DNA of 64,000 bases, from NCBI GenBank assembly GCA_021604645.1, contig BQJJ01000003.1:332801-396800 (forward strand), given 5' to 3'. The notes under the pieces were generated by a model. It saw nothing but the letters and a program-made list of their open reading frames with translations. It did no database searches and had not been told where the DNA came from. Both the position numbers and the translations under genes were made by a program. The DNA is from Methyloligella sp. Its GTDB lineage: Bacteria; Pseudomonadota; Alphaproteobacteria; Rhizobiales; HXMU1428-3. Each line of letters opens with the position of its first letter. Position 1 is the stretch's first letter. This document shows positions 1-9,715 of the stretch, in pieces.

Positions 1-404
1 ATGCCAGCCTGACGAAACTCTCTTGTGTTTCCGTGAGCCGGGACTGACTGATCGCCCTCTTCTTCAGACGACGCTGGCTCTTCATATGGGTAGCGGAAGG
101 TTGGTCCAGAATAGTAATAGCGGGCTTTTTCAGCAGATTGTTCTTCGCAGCGTTCAATATATACACGGGCTGCTGGTACTGTTAAATCTGGGCGCAGGCA
201 AAGCTCATCGCCGTTGATGTCAGAAAAAACATACGTTCTTCCGCGAATGGCTTCACCAATTTGCTGAAGGTAGACATCTGCTGGTTGCATGATGGCCGGA
301 TCAATATGCTCAAATCCAGCTTTTTCAAATGTCTTTGAAACCTTGTCTTCAAGGGTTTTCATTGTGTTTAGATCTGGGATCGCGCTTGCTGACATATCGT
401 TCAT
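1..404 (-). CDS. hisZ: ATP phosphoribosyltransferase regulatory subunit HisZ (partial)
   Basis: The 3' part of this gene lies beyond the left edge; 134 codons are visible from an ATG at 404. The product resembles a histidyl-tRNA synthetase catalytic core without tRNA function. In this family it pairs with the short HisG to form the first enzyme of histidine biosynthesis. Visible class II synthetase-like motifs include LRPDLTVPAARVYIE and YYYSGPTFRY. It begins three bases after the hisS stop codon, on the same strand, so the two are co-transcribed and probably translationally coupled. An in-frame stop (that of hisS) just upstream fixes the start. hisG is expected next, outside the window. Confidence 0.85.
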   Translation of the reverse strand, partial: MNDMSASAIPDLNTMKTLEDKVSKTFEKAGFEHIDPAIMQPADVYLQQIGEAIRGRTYVFSDINGDELCLRPDLTVPAARVYIERCEEQSAEKARYYYSGPTFRYPYEEPASSEEEGDQSVPAHGNTREFRQAG

Positions 405-407
405 GGG

Positions 408-1931
408 TTAGCCCGCCTCATTATTTCCAAGAGCTTTTTCTCTGGCTTCAAGCATCTCTTTGACTGTTGCAACCAACTCATCATTGCCGACTGTCTTTTG
501 GGCGACACGTGCTTCGCGCCATTCTTTATTATCTTCAATTTCTTTCGACATCTCTGCACCAGCATCCATATCTTTAATCGTCACTTTGCCTTCAGATCTT
601 TCATCTTCCCCCTGGATGACGACCAAGGAAGCAGCGCGTTTGTCAGCGTATTTCAATTGCGCGCGCATACCAGACGTGCCCAAATATAGCTCTGACTTCA
701 CACCAGCGCCCCGTAAATTTTGCACCATGGCCTGGTAATCACCTTTGTTTTCCTGGTCCATGACCAAGACTACAACGGGGCTCATTAATTTTTCATGCTC
801 GAGTTTGCCGAGTGCTTCTAGAGCAGCGTAGGCGCGTGAGACGCCGATGGAAAAGCCAGTTGCTGGCACTTTTGTGCCTTTAAATCTTGCGACGAGACCA
901 TCATAGCGGCCACCACCACCTAATGAGCCGAAGCGGACCAATTGGCCATCTTCGTTTTTATGCTCAAAGGTTAACTCTGCTTCCATCACAGGGCCGGTAT
1001 AATAATCAAGGCCACGCACAATTGTTGGGTCAAAGCGCACACGGTCTGCTTTAAAACCACCGGCACTTAAAAGATCATCGATGTCTCTTAATTCTTTCAA
1101 CCCTTCCTGGCCTATTTCACTGCTTGCCACCAAGCTTTCCAAATTACCAAGAACATCTGTGCGTTGATCTGAACTTGCTGCTAGGTACGCTAGAATTTGA
1201 TCGATTTGTTTTGGCTCCAGCCCAGCGCCTTTTGTAAAGTCACCACTTTCATCTTTCCGCCCTTCGCCCAGAAGCAACTGCACACCTTCTTGACCAAGAC
1301 GTTCGAGCTTATCAATGGCTCGTAGAACTGTGAGGCGCTGCAGTTCATTTTCTTCAGCGCTTGGATTAATGCCCGCACTTTCAAGGACGCCGTCTAGAAT
1401 TTTGCGATTGTTCATGGTGATTTGATAATCACCACGTTTTAGGCCTAAATGCTCAAGGCTGTCAGCGCCTAACATGGCAAGTTCAGCATCGGCTGCAACA
1501 CTATCTGCGCCTACGCTATCAGCATCAAACTGAGTGAATTGACGAAAACGGCCTGGGCCTGGTTTTTCATTGCGCCAAACTGAGCCAGTTTGATACCGGC
1601 GAAATGGCTTTGGCAAGCCATCATAATTTGCGGCTACAAATCTGGCTAGCGGTGCTGTTAAGTCGTATCTTAAGGAGACCCAATCACCGTCCTCATCTTC
1701 TTCAAATGAGAAGACACCCGCGTTTGGCCGGTCTTGATCTGGTAGGAATTTACCTAAGCAATCCGAATATTCAAATGCAGGTGTCTCTAGGGCCTCGAAA
1801 CCATAGAGCTCATAGATCTCTTTGAGTTTGGCCAACATGTTATTCATCGCGCTGATTTCGTTTGCGCGTATGTCTCGCATGCCTTTGGGCAGGCGGGGCT
1901 TTGGTCGAAAGGTCTTTTGCTTCTTAGCCAT
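408..1931 (-). CDS. hisS: Histidyl-tRNA synthetase
   Basis: Charges tRNA-His with histidine in the cytoplasm. At 507 residues it has the length of alphaproteobacterial HisS, which is longer than the E. coli form. Class II motif 2 is visible as SVWRNEKPGPGRFRQF, the first histidine-binding motif as RGLDYYTGPV, and the N-terminal motif 1 region contains RYDLTAPLARFVA. The C-terminal part (from about residue 385) has the anticodon-binding alpha/beta fold pattern. It sits directly upstream of hisZ, the usual alphaproteobacterial order, with the LutA-like gene 134 bases upstream on the same strand. Confidence 0.95.
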   Translation of the reverse strand: MAKKQKTFRPKPRLPKGMRDIRANEISAMNNMLAKLKEIYELYGFEALETPAFEYSDCLGKFLPDQDRPNAGVFSFEEDEDGDWVSLRYDLTAPLARFVAANYDGLPKPFRRYQTGSVWRNEKPGPGRFRQFTQFDADSVGADSVAADAELAMLGADSLEHLGLKRGDYQITMNNRKILDGVLESAGINPSAEENELQRLTVLRAIDKLERLGQEGVQLLLGEGRKDESGDFTKGAGLEPKQIDQILAYLAASSDQRTDVLGNLESLVASSEIGQEGLKELRDIDDLLSAGGFKADRVRFDPTIVRGLDYYTGPVMEAELTFEHKNEDGQLVRFGSLGGGGRYDGLVARFKGTKVPATGFSIGVSRAYAALEALGKLEHEKLMSPVVVLVMDQENKGDYQAMVQNLRGAGVKSELYLGTSGMRAQLKYADKRAASLVVIQGEDERSEGKVTIKDMDAGAEMSKEIEDNKEWREARVAQKTVGNDELVATVKEMLEAREKALGNNEAG

Positions 1932-2065
1932 TTGAATATCTGATATATTTTTCTATAAAAAGGTTGCTCGCGGTTCTACCTGATCCGCTGCTTTGGGGCA
2001 AGTGTTAAGGGGGTGAAACGACCTAAATAACACGCGCTTTTTCCATTAACTCACCTTAGAGTGGA

Positions 2066-2803
2066 TTAATCAGCCAAAATTTCAGCTACATGGCGAACTT
2101 CTAAGTTATGGCCTTCCTTAGCCAATTTGCCGCCAATATTCATTAAACAACCCAAATCCACCCCAGTTAACACATCTATATTGGCATTTTTAATGTGATT
2201 TACCTTGGTTTCAACCATCGCATTTGAGATTTCATCAAATTTCACAGAGAACAAACCTCCAAAACCGCAACATTCTTCATTGGCAGCTAATTCGATAATT
2301 TCTGCATCTTTGATTGTGTTTAAAAGCTGAAGAGGTGCTGTAAGTTTCATCTCTCTGCGAGCTGAACAACTTTCATGGTAAGCGATTTTACCTTTAAATT
2401 CTGTGTTGACCTGTTTTAGATCTTTTTGATGGTAAAGGAAATCCGTGAGTTCGTAAGTGCGTGCACTTAAGCTTAGGGCCTTTTCATGCCACTTATCAGA
2501 AGTATCTGATGGATCTTCAAACAGCGTTTTCACATGATGTTTTAGCATCCCAGCGCAAGATGCTGAAGGGACAACTACGGCTTCGCAATTTTGAAACGCC
2601 TCTATCGTTACTTTGGCAATCTCTTTTGCCTCATTTTTGCAGCCAGAATTGTAAGCTGGCTGTCCACAACAGGTCTGTTTAGGGATAGTAACTTTGCAGC
2701 CTGATTGCTCTAGCAGTTTCACAGCTGCAAAACCAACCTCTGGCCGTGTCAAATCTACTAAACAGCTGACGAAAAGTCCGATATTACTAGATGATTTATT
2801 CAT
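2066..2803 (-). CDS. LutA/YkgE-type CCG-domain (Fe-S)-binding protein
   Basis: A 245-residue protein with two cysteine-rich CCG domains. The first runs from CLVDLTRPEVGF to QTCCGQP (about residues 14-50) and the second from YHESC to NEECCGFGG (about 145-190). This is the architecture of LutA, one of three subunits of the LutABC L-lactate oxidation complex and related to the C-terminal half of GlcF. No lutB or lutC partner is adjacent: hisS follows and the divergent DUF3422 gene precedes. It may work with partners encoded elsewhere or have a different electron-transfer role. Family assignment is firm; the substrate is not. Confidence 0.8.
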   Translation of the reverse strand: MNKSSSNIGLFVSCLVDLTRPEVGFAAVKLLEQSGCKVTIPKQTCCGQPAYNSGCKNEAKEIAKVTIEAFQNCEAVVVPSASCAGMLKHHVKTLFEDPSDTSDKWHEKALSLSARTYELTDFLYHQKDLKQVNTEFKGKIAYHESCSARREMKLTAPLQLLNTIKDAEIIELAANEECCGFGGLFSVKFDEISNAMVETKVNHIKNANIDVLTGVDLGCLMNIGGKLAKEGHNLEVRHVAEILAD

Positions 2804-2963
2804 TATTTCTCGTTAAAACTAGGGTCTAGGGTCAAGACCCTGTTGTAATTTATAAAAAATCATTAATTCGTTGTATCGTAAACTTAATTTTTAGAACTAT
2901 AATTAAGTCTCAAACGTCTTGGATGTTTCTTCATAGAACCAATCCGAATACAGGATATGTTAA

Positions 2964-4286
2964 ATGGATAATCAAGAAAGTGCAAAGATGCACTCAACTC
3001 CCCAAAATCAACAATTTGAGGCTTTTGAAAGCCGTGCTGAAATATTGGGCGAACTCCATGCGCGACCATTTGAGAAAGTGACTGTTCCGCGCCGCGTTTT
3101 CTTAATGGCATTTTTGACCACGAAAGATGATGCGCAAATTGATAGAGAAAACATCAAGCAACTGGCACTCACACACGGTATGGCACCGCCTGCTGAGACA
3201 GCTAACTTTCATAGTTTGACCATTGGTAAGTGGAACTTTCGCTGGGAACAGCACAATGAATTTACAAGCTATCGCTGGGATATTGAAGATAGTGAAGGGG
3301 ATGATTTTAGGGGAGATGATGGCGCGCGGCTTTTGTCTGAACTTGATTTTAATCCGCCAGGGAAATTGATTGTTGCCACTCAACTGAAGGTGACGAAAGA
3401 CATTCATCCTGTCAGTGACTATGAAGAAATCTTCAATCCCAATAGCCTTTGCATGATTAATACTGACCGGGGCAAGAGCCGGGTCATAACTGACTTCCAG
3501 GTTGATACGATGGGCTTTACCAGATTTATAATTGAAGATCATGGTATGAGCCAATTTCGCGCCGGTGCACTTGTTCAACGGGTTTTAGAAGTTGAAACTT
3601 ACCGAACGCTTGCCCTCCTTGGTTTACCAATTGCCAAAAAAGCGCTGCCTGTTGTGAACGCAACACAAGATGGCCTTGCCCAATTAACAGCAGAAATTGC
3701 TGCAGCTGAATCCATTGAAGATAATCATAAACTCCTGCATAAACTTACCGATTTAGCGGCAAAATTAGAAGCACAAGCGGCGGCAACATCTTTTCGTTTT
3801 GGTGCATCAGTTGCCTATAATGATATTATCATGTCTCGTTTGCAGGCTATGCATGAAGCGCCGGTTGATGGGGCGCGTCGGTTTTCAAGTTTTTTTCGCA
3901 GGCGACTTTCTCCTGCGATTTCAACATGTTCTATGGTGGAACAAAGGCAGACTGCTCTGTCTCGTAAATTAATGCGAACGGCTGAGCTGTTGCGCACACG
4001 GATTCAATTTGAGCTTGAGCAGCAAAACCGGGACTTGCTCACATCTATGAACAAGCGAGCTCGCTTGCAGCTACGGTTACAACAAACTGTTGAAGGACTT
4101 TCAGTCGCGGCGGTGAGTTATTATATCGTGGGGCTCATTAAATATATGACAGAGGGTCTTTATAAATCAGGCCTGACATTTGGCATCAGCCCGACATTGC
4201 TCACTGCGGTTTCTGTTCCGTTTGTTATCTTTGCTATGTGGATGGTGACACGGCAAATTCATAAAAAATTTGCAGAGCATGATTAA
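2964..4286 (+). CDS. DUF3422 membrane-anchored protein
   Basis: A 440-residue conserved proteobacterial protein of the DUF3422 family; its biochemical function is unknown to me. The N-terminal half is soluble and begins with the family-typical LGELHARPFE stretch. The middle (about 230-370) is largely helical and Arg/Gln-rich, consistent with a coiled coil. Two hydrophobic segments near the C terminus (about 377-393 and 414-433) look like membrane anchors. It is divergent from the LutA-like gene and ends in a bidirectional terminator shared with the cytochrome c gene. It may begin a few codons later, at Met9. Confidence 0.75.
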   Translation: MDNQESAKMHSTPQNQQFEAFESRAEILGELHARPFEKVTVPRRVFLMAFLTTKDDAQIDRENIKQLALTHGMAPPAETANFHSLTIGKWNFRWEQHNEFTSYRWDIEDSEGDDFRGDDGARLLSELDFNPPGKLIVATQLKVTKDIHPVSDYEEIFNPNSLCMINTDRGKSRVITDFQVDTMGFTRFIIEDHGMSQFRAGALVQRVLEVETYRTLALLGLPIAKKALPVVNATQDGLAQLTAEIAAAESIEDNHKLLHKLTDLAAKLEAQAAATSFRFGASVAYNDIIMSRLQAMHEAPVDGARRFSSFFRRRLSPAISTCSMVEQRQTALSRKLMRTAELLRTRIQFELEQQNRDLLTSMNKRARLQLRLQQTVEGLSVAAVSYYIVGLIKYMTEGLYKSGLTFGISPTLLTAVSVPFVIFAMWMVTRQIHKKFAEHD

Positions 4287-4316
4287 AAAAAGAGGAGCCT
4301 TAAGGCTCCTCTTTTG
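4285..4316. terminator. Bidirectional rho-independent terminator
   Basis: An 11-base-arm stem (AGAGGAGCCTT/AAGGCTCCTCT, no separate loop bases, so the tip must open) is flanked by an A-run on the left and a T-run on the right. It lies between the convergent DUF3422 and cytochrome c genes and can end both transcripts. Confidence 0.9.
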
Positions 4317-4338
4317 AATTCATATTAAAGAAAAAAGC

Positions 4339-4776
4339 TTATTTTGCTTCTTCTTTTGGCGCTTCTTCTTTAGCTGATGCTAGTGATTTGAAGTAAGCAA
4401 TGATTGCATTGCGATCTTTTTCTTTACGTAGACCACCAAATGCCATTTTTGTGCCTTTTAAGAACTTTCTTGGCTTTTCTAGGAAAGCTGCAAGATTTGC
4501 CTCATCCCATACCAGGCCTTCAGCTGCTTTTGCTTTCACAGCATCTGAGTATGAATAACCTTCTGCAGCACCAGCTTTACGACCAACGATATTTAGAAGG
4601 TGAGGTCCAGCTTTGTTTTTAGCTTCGTCAACTACGTGGCATGCCTTACACTTTTTAAAGACTTTTGAGCCCTTTTTAATTAGCTTAGCTTCATCTGCGT
4701 GAGCTGTAGTTGAAATTGTTCCTGAAACTGAAATCGCTAAAATTGCGGCGCCGAGGATGGCGGTAAATTTGCTCAT
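4339..4776 (-). CDS. Periplasmic class I c-type cytochrome
   Basis: A 145-residue secreted mono-heme cytochrome c. It has an N-terminal signal peptide likely cut after AHA (about residue 27), a heme-attachment motif CKACH, a GPHLLNIVGRKAG segment typical of cytochrome c2/c550, and a likely axial methionine in KGTKMAFGG. The C terminus is an Ala/Glu/Lys-rich tail. It probably shuttles electrons in the periplasm to a terminal oxidase. It is transcribed alone, leftward, from the AT-rich region it shares with glcD; whether it accepts electrons from any neighbour is unknown. Confidence 0.88.
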   Translation of the reverse strand: MSKFTAILGAAILAISVSGTISTTAHADEAKLIKKGSKVFKKCKACHVVDEAKNKAGPHLLNIVGRKAGAAEGYSYSDAVKAKAAEGLVWDEANLAAFLEKPRKFLKGTKMAFGGLRKEKDRNAIIAYFKSLASAKEEAPKEEAK

Positions 4777-5418
4777 GTTTTTTCCCTTACTATAAATTAT
4801 CCCTCTAAATTATGCTTATAAAATAGAGTGCAGCTTATTGGTTGCTTATTTTTATCCCTTTTATTCTATTGTCTGAAGAGGATAAAAATAAGGTGCCGAA
4901 GTTATAACTTCCCTTATCTTTGTTTATTTACACTGCTCATGTTCACAATTAAAGAAGAAAATATGGCATGATTTTGGATAAAATTAAAAATCGCTAACTG
5001 GATCACACCATTCGTTTTTTACATCTATGGCTTCATTTACTCTTTACAGGACCTAATTCATTTAAATTCTCCTTCGTTTATTTACTCAAATGACACCACA
5101 TGCCAACACCCTCATACTCTTCGAACAAAACTTACTAATTCACTAAATATTACAACCACTTAACTGAACGCAAACTTCTTTCTTCAAACTCGCTTATATT
5201 CTCTCTTTTGCATATACCTGCATGCCTTAGTATGCGACAGAATATTCGTTAGTATTTGCTTGTATTGTTTGCACCCCCACCTATTAACCTTTATTATTTT
5301 TGAAATGGGGAAAGTCTTTAAGCATTCATGATGGTTACAGCTGGTGACTTTATGTCACACGTAAACTATCGCTTTAATTTCTTATGCTTCCTCATCTTGA
5401 GTGAATAGAAGGTCCTTG
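4777..5418. promoter_or_regulatory. Long AT-rich intergenic region with inverted repeats
   Basis: This 640-base stretch holds no convincing gene. It lies between the divergent cytochrome c and glcD genes. Two symmetric elements sit near the cytochrome side. The first is a perfect 12-base inverted repeat (TTATTTTTATCC at 4846-4857 and its complement at 4880-4891). The second is a perfect 12-base palindrome AAGTTATAACTT at 4899-4910. Both are plausible regulator sites or RNA hairpins for the leftward transcript. The remainder shows nothing I can name. Confidence 0.45.
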
Positions 5419-6891
5419 ATGGGTATATTTAGTAAATTACAGGAAAAGATTAAGTCGGCCATCCCACGATCTGTGATCCGGGATCTATCTGAAGTTTTAA
5501 AATCTGAACAAATTGTTTTGGATCAGGCTGGTTTGCAGGCGTTTGAAACAGACGCTCTTACGGCTATTCAAGTGCTTCCCTTTGTGGTTGTCATGCCTGA
5601 AAGCACTGATGATGTTGCCGCTATTGCTAAAATTTCTCATAAATATGATGTCCCCATGGTTCCGCGCGGTGCTGGAACGTCTCTTGCGGGTGGTGCCATT
5701 CCTTTATCAAACGCGATTGTTGTTTGTCTTTCTCGTATGAACAAAATTCTTGATATTGACTTGATGAACCGCTCTGCCAAAGTTCAGGCTGGTGTAACGA
5801 ACCTTGCTATTAGCGCCGCTGTTGACCGTGATGGTTTTTTCTATGCACCTGACCCATCCAGCCAGCTTTCTTGTACAATTGCCGGCAATATTGCCATGAA
5901 TTCTGGTGGTGCGCATTGTCTGAAATATGGCGTGACGACCCACAATATTCTTGGGGTTAAACTGGTGACCGCCGAGGGAAAAATTCTTGAATTTGGCGGC
6001 TCGTTCCTTGACCCGGCTGGTTATGATTTCCTGAGTTTGATTGTTGGCTCTGAAGGTGGACTTGGCATTGTCACCGAAGCAACTGTGATGCTCCGCGCTA
6101 AACCTGAGGGTGCTCGTCCTCTACTGCTGGGATTTGAGAGCCATGAGCAAGCGGGTGATTGTGTGGCTGCCATCATCGGGAAAGGTTATTTACCTGTTGC
6201 GATTGAATTTATGGATAAGCCTGCCATCAAAGCTTGTGAAGAGCATGCCCGCGCTGGCTACCCCCTTGATGTTGAAGCTCTTTTAATTATCGAATTTGAA
6301 GGGGCTGATGAGGAAATTGATGCGTCTTTTCAGCAAATTTTACGAATTGCCAGTGAATTTAAACCGGTTCACAAGCGAATAGCAGGCACCGCCGAAGAAG
6401 CCGAAGCCATTTGGCTTGGACGGAAATCTGCTTTTGGCGCGATTGGACGTATTTCAGAATATTTATGCATGGATGGGGTTATTCCTTTATCAAAACTGTC
6501 GCATGTTCTTTCTAAAATTACGGAAATTTGCAACTCTTATAAATTCCAGGTTTCTAATATTTTTCATGCTGGTGACGGCAACCTGCATCCTCTTATTCTT
6601 TATGATGCCAATCGTACGGGAGAATTTCAAAGAGTTGAGAAATGTGGTGCCGAAATTTTGGAGCTTTGCGTTATGGCTGGTGGTTGTATCACCGGTGAAC
6701 ATGGTGTTGGGCTTGAAAAGAGAGACTTGATGAGTTTGCAGTTTTCTGAAACCGATTTGATCAACCAGATGCGTGTTAAATTATTATTTGACCCTAACTG
6801 GGTGCTCAATCCTGATAAAGTTTTCCCCCTAGAACTTGCCGAGACCTTTCGCCGTGATGAGAGCTCATCATCTGATGGGGAGACTGCTTAA
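5419..6891 (+). CDS. glcD: Glycolate oxidase FAD-binding subunit GlcD
   Basis: Catalytic flavoprotein of glycolate oxidase, converting glycolate to glyoxylate. It shows the FAD_binding_4 fold with VPRGAGTSLAGGAIP and CTIAGNIAMNSGGAHC, then the FAD-oxidase C domain with FHAGDGNLHPL and GEHGVGLEKRDLM. A GTG at 5401 is in frame, but the ATG at 5419 has an AAGG about seven bases upstream and gives 490 residues, close to known GlcD, so I chose it. It is the first gene of glcDEF; glcE starts one base after its stop. The electron acceptor is normally the respiratory chain via GlcF. Confidence 0.92.
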   Translation: MGIFSKLQEKIKSAIPRSVIRDLSEVLKSEQIVLDQAGLQAFETDALTAIQVLPFVVVMPESTDDVAAIAKISHKYDVPMVPRGAGTSLAGGAIPLSNAIVVCLSRMNKILDIDLMNRSAKVQAGVTNLAISAAVDRDGFFYAPDPSSQLSCTIAGNIAMNSGGAHCLKYGVTTHNILGVKLVTAEGKILEFGGSFLDPAGYDFLSLIVGSEGGLGIVTEATVMLRAKPEGARPLLLGFESHEQAGDCVAAIIGKGYLPVAIEFMDKPAIKACEEHARAGYPLDVEALLIIEFEGADEEIDASFQQILRIASEFKPVHKRIAGTAEEAEAIWLGRKSAFGAIGRISEYLCMDGVIPLSKLSHVLSKITEICNSYKFQVSNIFHAGDGNLHPLILYDANRTGEFQRVEKCGAEILELCVMAGGCITGEHGVGLEKRDLMSLQFSETDLINQMRVKLLFDPNWVLNPDKVFPLELAETFRRDESSSSDGETA

Positions 6892-6892
6892 C

Positions 6893-8113
6893 ATGCAAGA
6901 CATGCTGACCCCCCTTGTTGACCGGGATTTGAAAGATATGATCCTTGATGCCAAGGACAAGGGAACTTCTCTTGAGATTTTAGGTCACGGAACAAAACGA
7001 ATGATTGGGCGATATTCTGAAAAGAATGCCCCTCTTACAATGCGCCGTTTTAGTGAAGTCACTCTTTATGAGCCAAGTGAATTGGTACTTTCAGCCAGGG
7101 CTGGTACACCAATTGCTGAAGTTGAACGAGAACTTAAGGGCTATGGTCAACATCTGCCTTTTGAGTATCTCGACTTTTCAAAACTTTTTGAAACAGAGCC
7201 AGGCTATGGCACCATAGGGGCTTTGTTTGCCACCAATTTTTCCGGCTCGCGCCGTCTGTTAAAGGGCAGTGCAAGAGACCACCTTATTGGAGTTAAAGCC
7301 ATTAATGGCCGCGGTGAAAGTTTTTCATCTGGTGGCCGTGTAATGAAGAATGTTGCGGGCTATGATCTCACTAAATTAATGGCTAACAGTTGGGGCACTT
7401 TAGCGGTGATGACTGAAGTTACGATTAAGCTGTTGCCAACACCGCCTTCTGAATGCACGTTGTTTCTCTATGGCCTTGAAGAGGATATTGCGCTTGAAGC
7501 CTTACGCTCAGCTATTGCAACACCATTTGAAGTTTCTGGAGCTGTACACTTAAATAGAAACCATGCTTTTCCTTGTCTTGAAGGTGTAACTTATGTTCAG
7601 GATAAAGCGGTGACTGCCATTCGGCTTGAAAACACACCGAAATCACTTGCCTATCGAAGCGAAAAAATTAGAGAGCTTCTTTCAGCTTTTGGTGAACTTT
7701 TCTACATTGATGAACCTGAAAGCAAGTTATTTTGGCAGAACATGCGCCAACTTGCTTTTCTTGTTAACCGAGAAGATGCTATCTGGCGCGTATCGACGTC
7801 TCCTCATCGGGCGTTTCAATCTGCGCGTCAAATTAAGAAACTCGTTGATAGCCAAATTTCATATGATTGGGGCGGCGGTTTGTTATGGATTTCAACCCGC
7901 GGCGTTGCTGATATGGGAAGCAGTGACATTCGTAGAATTATCGCACAAGCAGGCGGTCATGCCACTTTGATTTACCCTGGTGAAGATGCCAATCAACCAG
8001 TTAGTCCATTTCACCCTCTTGACCCAGCGCATATGCAACTGACCAAGGGCTTGAAGACGATGTTTGATCCAGCTGGTGTGCTTAACCCAGGCCGCATGTA
8101 TGACGGGGTTTAA
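6893..8113 (+). CDS. glcE: Glycolate oxidase subunit GlcE
   Basis: Second FAD-binding subunit of glycolate oxidase, 406 residues. The half-length PCMH-type FAD fold is visible in GHGTKRMIGR, EPGYGTIGALFATN and RVMKNVAGYDLTKL. The C terminus ends with FDPAGVLNPGRMY, as in the family. The reading frame is open back to 6836, overlapping glcD. The ATG at 6893 has GGGGAG ten bases upstream; an in-frame ATG at 6875 is the alternative. It lies between glcD and glcF with 1- and 3-base gaps, indicating one transcript and probable translational coupling. Confidence 0.9.
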   Translation: MQDMLTPLVDRDLKDMILDAKDKGTSLEILGHGTKRMIGRYSEKNAPLTMRRFSEVTLYEPSELVLSARAGTPIAEVERELKGYGQHLPFEYLDFSKLFETEPGYGTIGALFATNFSGSRRLLKGSARDHLIGVKAINGRGESFSSGGRVMKNVAGYDLTKLMANSWGTLAVMTEVTIKLLPTPPSECTLFLYGLEEDIALEALRSAIATPFEVSGAVHLNRNHAFPCLEGVTYVQDKAVTAIRLENTPKSLAYRSEKIRELLSAFGELFYIDEPESKLFWQNMRQLAFLVNREDAIWRVSTSPHRAFQSARQIKKLVDSQISYDWGGGLLWISTRGVADMGSSDIRRIIAQAGGHATLIYPGEDANQPVSPFHPLDPAHMQLTKGLKTMFDPAGVLNPGRMYDGV

Positions 8114-8116
8114 TTA

Positions 8117-9463
8117 ATGAAAACTGAATTTACGAAACGCCAGCTTCGCAACTCTGACACGCAGCTTGCCAATGACATTTTACGGCGGTGTGTTCATTGC
8201 GGCCTTTGCACAGCGACTTGCTCAAGCTATGTTGTTTTAGGCGATGAGCGTGATAGCCCTCGTGGCCGGATTTATATGATTAAAGAGATGTTGGAAACAG
8301 GGGCTGCACCCGACCAATCTCTCACAACCCATATGGACCGTTGCCTGACGTGTCTTTCATGCATGACGACTTGTCCCTCTGGTGTTGACTATATGCACCT
8401 TTCGGATTTGGCCCGAAAAGAAATTGAGACCAGAGGTCATCGCCCACTAAAACAAAGATTTATCCGCCGCCTTTTGAGCGAAACTCTTCCTTATCCGAAA
8501 CGATTATCTCTTTCTTTAACACTTGGTTCTTTAGCGCGCCCCTTTCGCTCCCTCATTGCTAAGATGGGATTTAAAGAAATTGTCGCCATGCTAGAGCTTT
8601 TACCCAAGCGCGCTAAGCGTACCGCAGAATTTAAAGGTGGCGGCATCGCGCGGCCAAGAGGCCCTCAATTAAAACGGGTTCTCTTAATGACTGGCTGCGC
8701 TCAAAAAGTCATTCGCCCAGCAATAAATGATGCAAGCATCCGCTTGATGGCACGCCAAGGCATTGAAGTTGTGATTTCAAAAGACGCAGGATGTTGCGGT
8801 GCTATGGATCAACATATGGGGCGTGAAAAGGAAGCGATTGACCACGCTATGCGCAACTTCAAAGCTTGGCAAGCTCTTGAAGACGATGATCCAATTGACG
8901 GGATCGTCATGAATGCATCTGGCTGCGGTACATCTGTGAAAGATTATGATCACCTCTTATCAAAACAAAAGGGAATTGCAGAGGAAGTTAAAAAATTCAC
9001 TGACAAGGTTTTTGATATCAGTGAATTTCTTATTGATTATGATTTGAGAACTACTGAACAGTGGACTGACCTTAAAATCGCTGTTCATATGCCGTGCTCT
9101 ATGATGCATGGGCAACGCCTCACTCACCAGCCCTTTGAACTTTTACAAAATGCTGGTTTTACTGTTATGGCATTGGATGAGCCCCATATTTGTTGCGGCT
9201 CGGCTGGTACCTATAATATTCTACAACCTGAAATCGCTACATCTCTTGGCACTCGTAAAGCTGAACATATTAAACGAGTAAAGCCTGATATCGTTGCGAC
9301 AGGCAATCTTGGTTGCCTTACTCAGATGTCTCATCATTCAGATACACCGGTTGTTCATTTTGTTGAACTTCTCGATTGGGCTTATGGTGGCCCTTGCCCT
9401 GAAGGCGTTGAACACCTTCAGCATCGTGTTGATCGCCTCAAAACTGCTGAAACAGGTCACTAG
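8117..9463 (+). CDS. glcF: Glycolate oxidase iron-sulfur subunit GlcF
   Basis: Electron-transfer subunit of glycolate oxidase, 448 residues. Two [4Fe-4S] ferredoxin motifs lie in the first 95 residues (CVHCGLCTATC and CLTCLSCMTTC, each continued by a Pro-spaced Cys pattern). Two CCG domains follow, ending in DAGCCGAMDQH and EPHICCGSAGTYN, as in heterodisulfide reductase-type subunits. It passes electrons from GlcD/GlcE to the quinone pool at the inner membrane. It is the last gene of glcDEF; 250 bases without an obvious hairpin follow. Confidence 0.93.
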   Translation: MKTEFTKRQLRNSDTQLANDILRRCVHCGLCTATCSSYVVLGDERDSPRGRIYMIKEMLETGAAPDQSLTTHMDRCLTCLSCMTTCPSGVDYMHLSDLARKEIETRGHRPLKQRFIRRLLSETLPYPKRLSLSLTLGSLARPFRSLIAKMGFKEIVAMLELLPKRAKRTAEFKGGGIARPRGPQLKRVLLMTGCAQKVIRPAINDASIRLMARQGIEVVISKDAGCCGAMDQHMGREKEAIDHAMRNFKAWQALEDDDPIDGIVMNASGCGTSVKDYDHLLSKQKGIAEEVKKFTDKVFDISEFLIDYDLRTTEQWTDLKIAVHMPCSMMHGQRLTHQPFELLQNAGFTVMALDEPHICCGSAGTYNILQPEIATSLGTRKAEHIKRVKPDIVATGNLGCLTQMSHHSDTPVVHFVELLDWAYGGPCPEGVEHLQHRVDRLKTAETGH

Positions 9464-9715
9464 AGACTGTCACTTTGTTTTGAATTCAAAAGACATGCTC
9501 TACTTTTTTGTTTTGCCGTACAATTCTTCCGATCCTCGCTTTGCTCCGGTTAGATTGTGCTCTAATGCCAAAAATTAAACTTTTTTTATAAAATTAGCCA
9601 CAATTTTGAGCTTTTATGCCTTTTTATGGCCTGAATCTGACCACGAATGAACTTCTTGTTAGGATTCTTGTGACTATTGTTAATCTCTTACTAAGTTTTT
9701 GGGAGATTTAACCTC

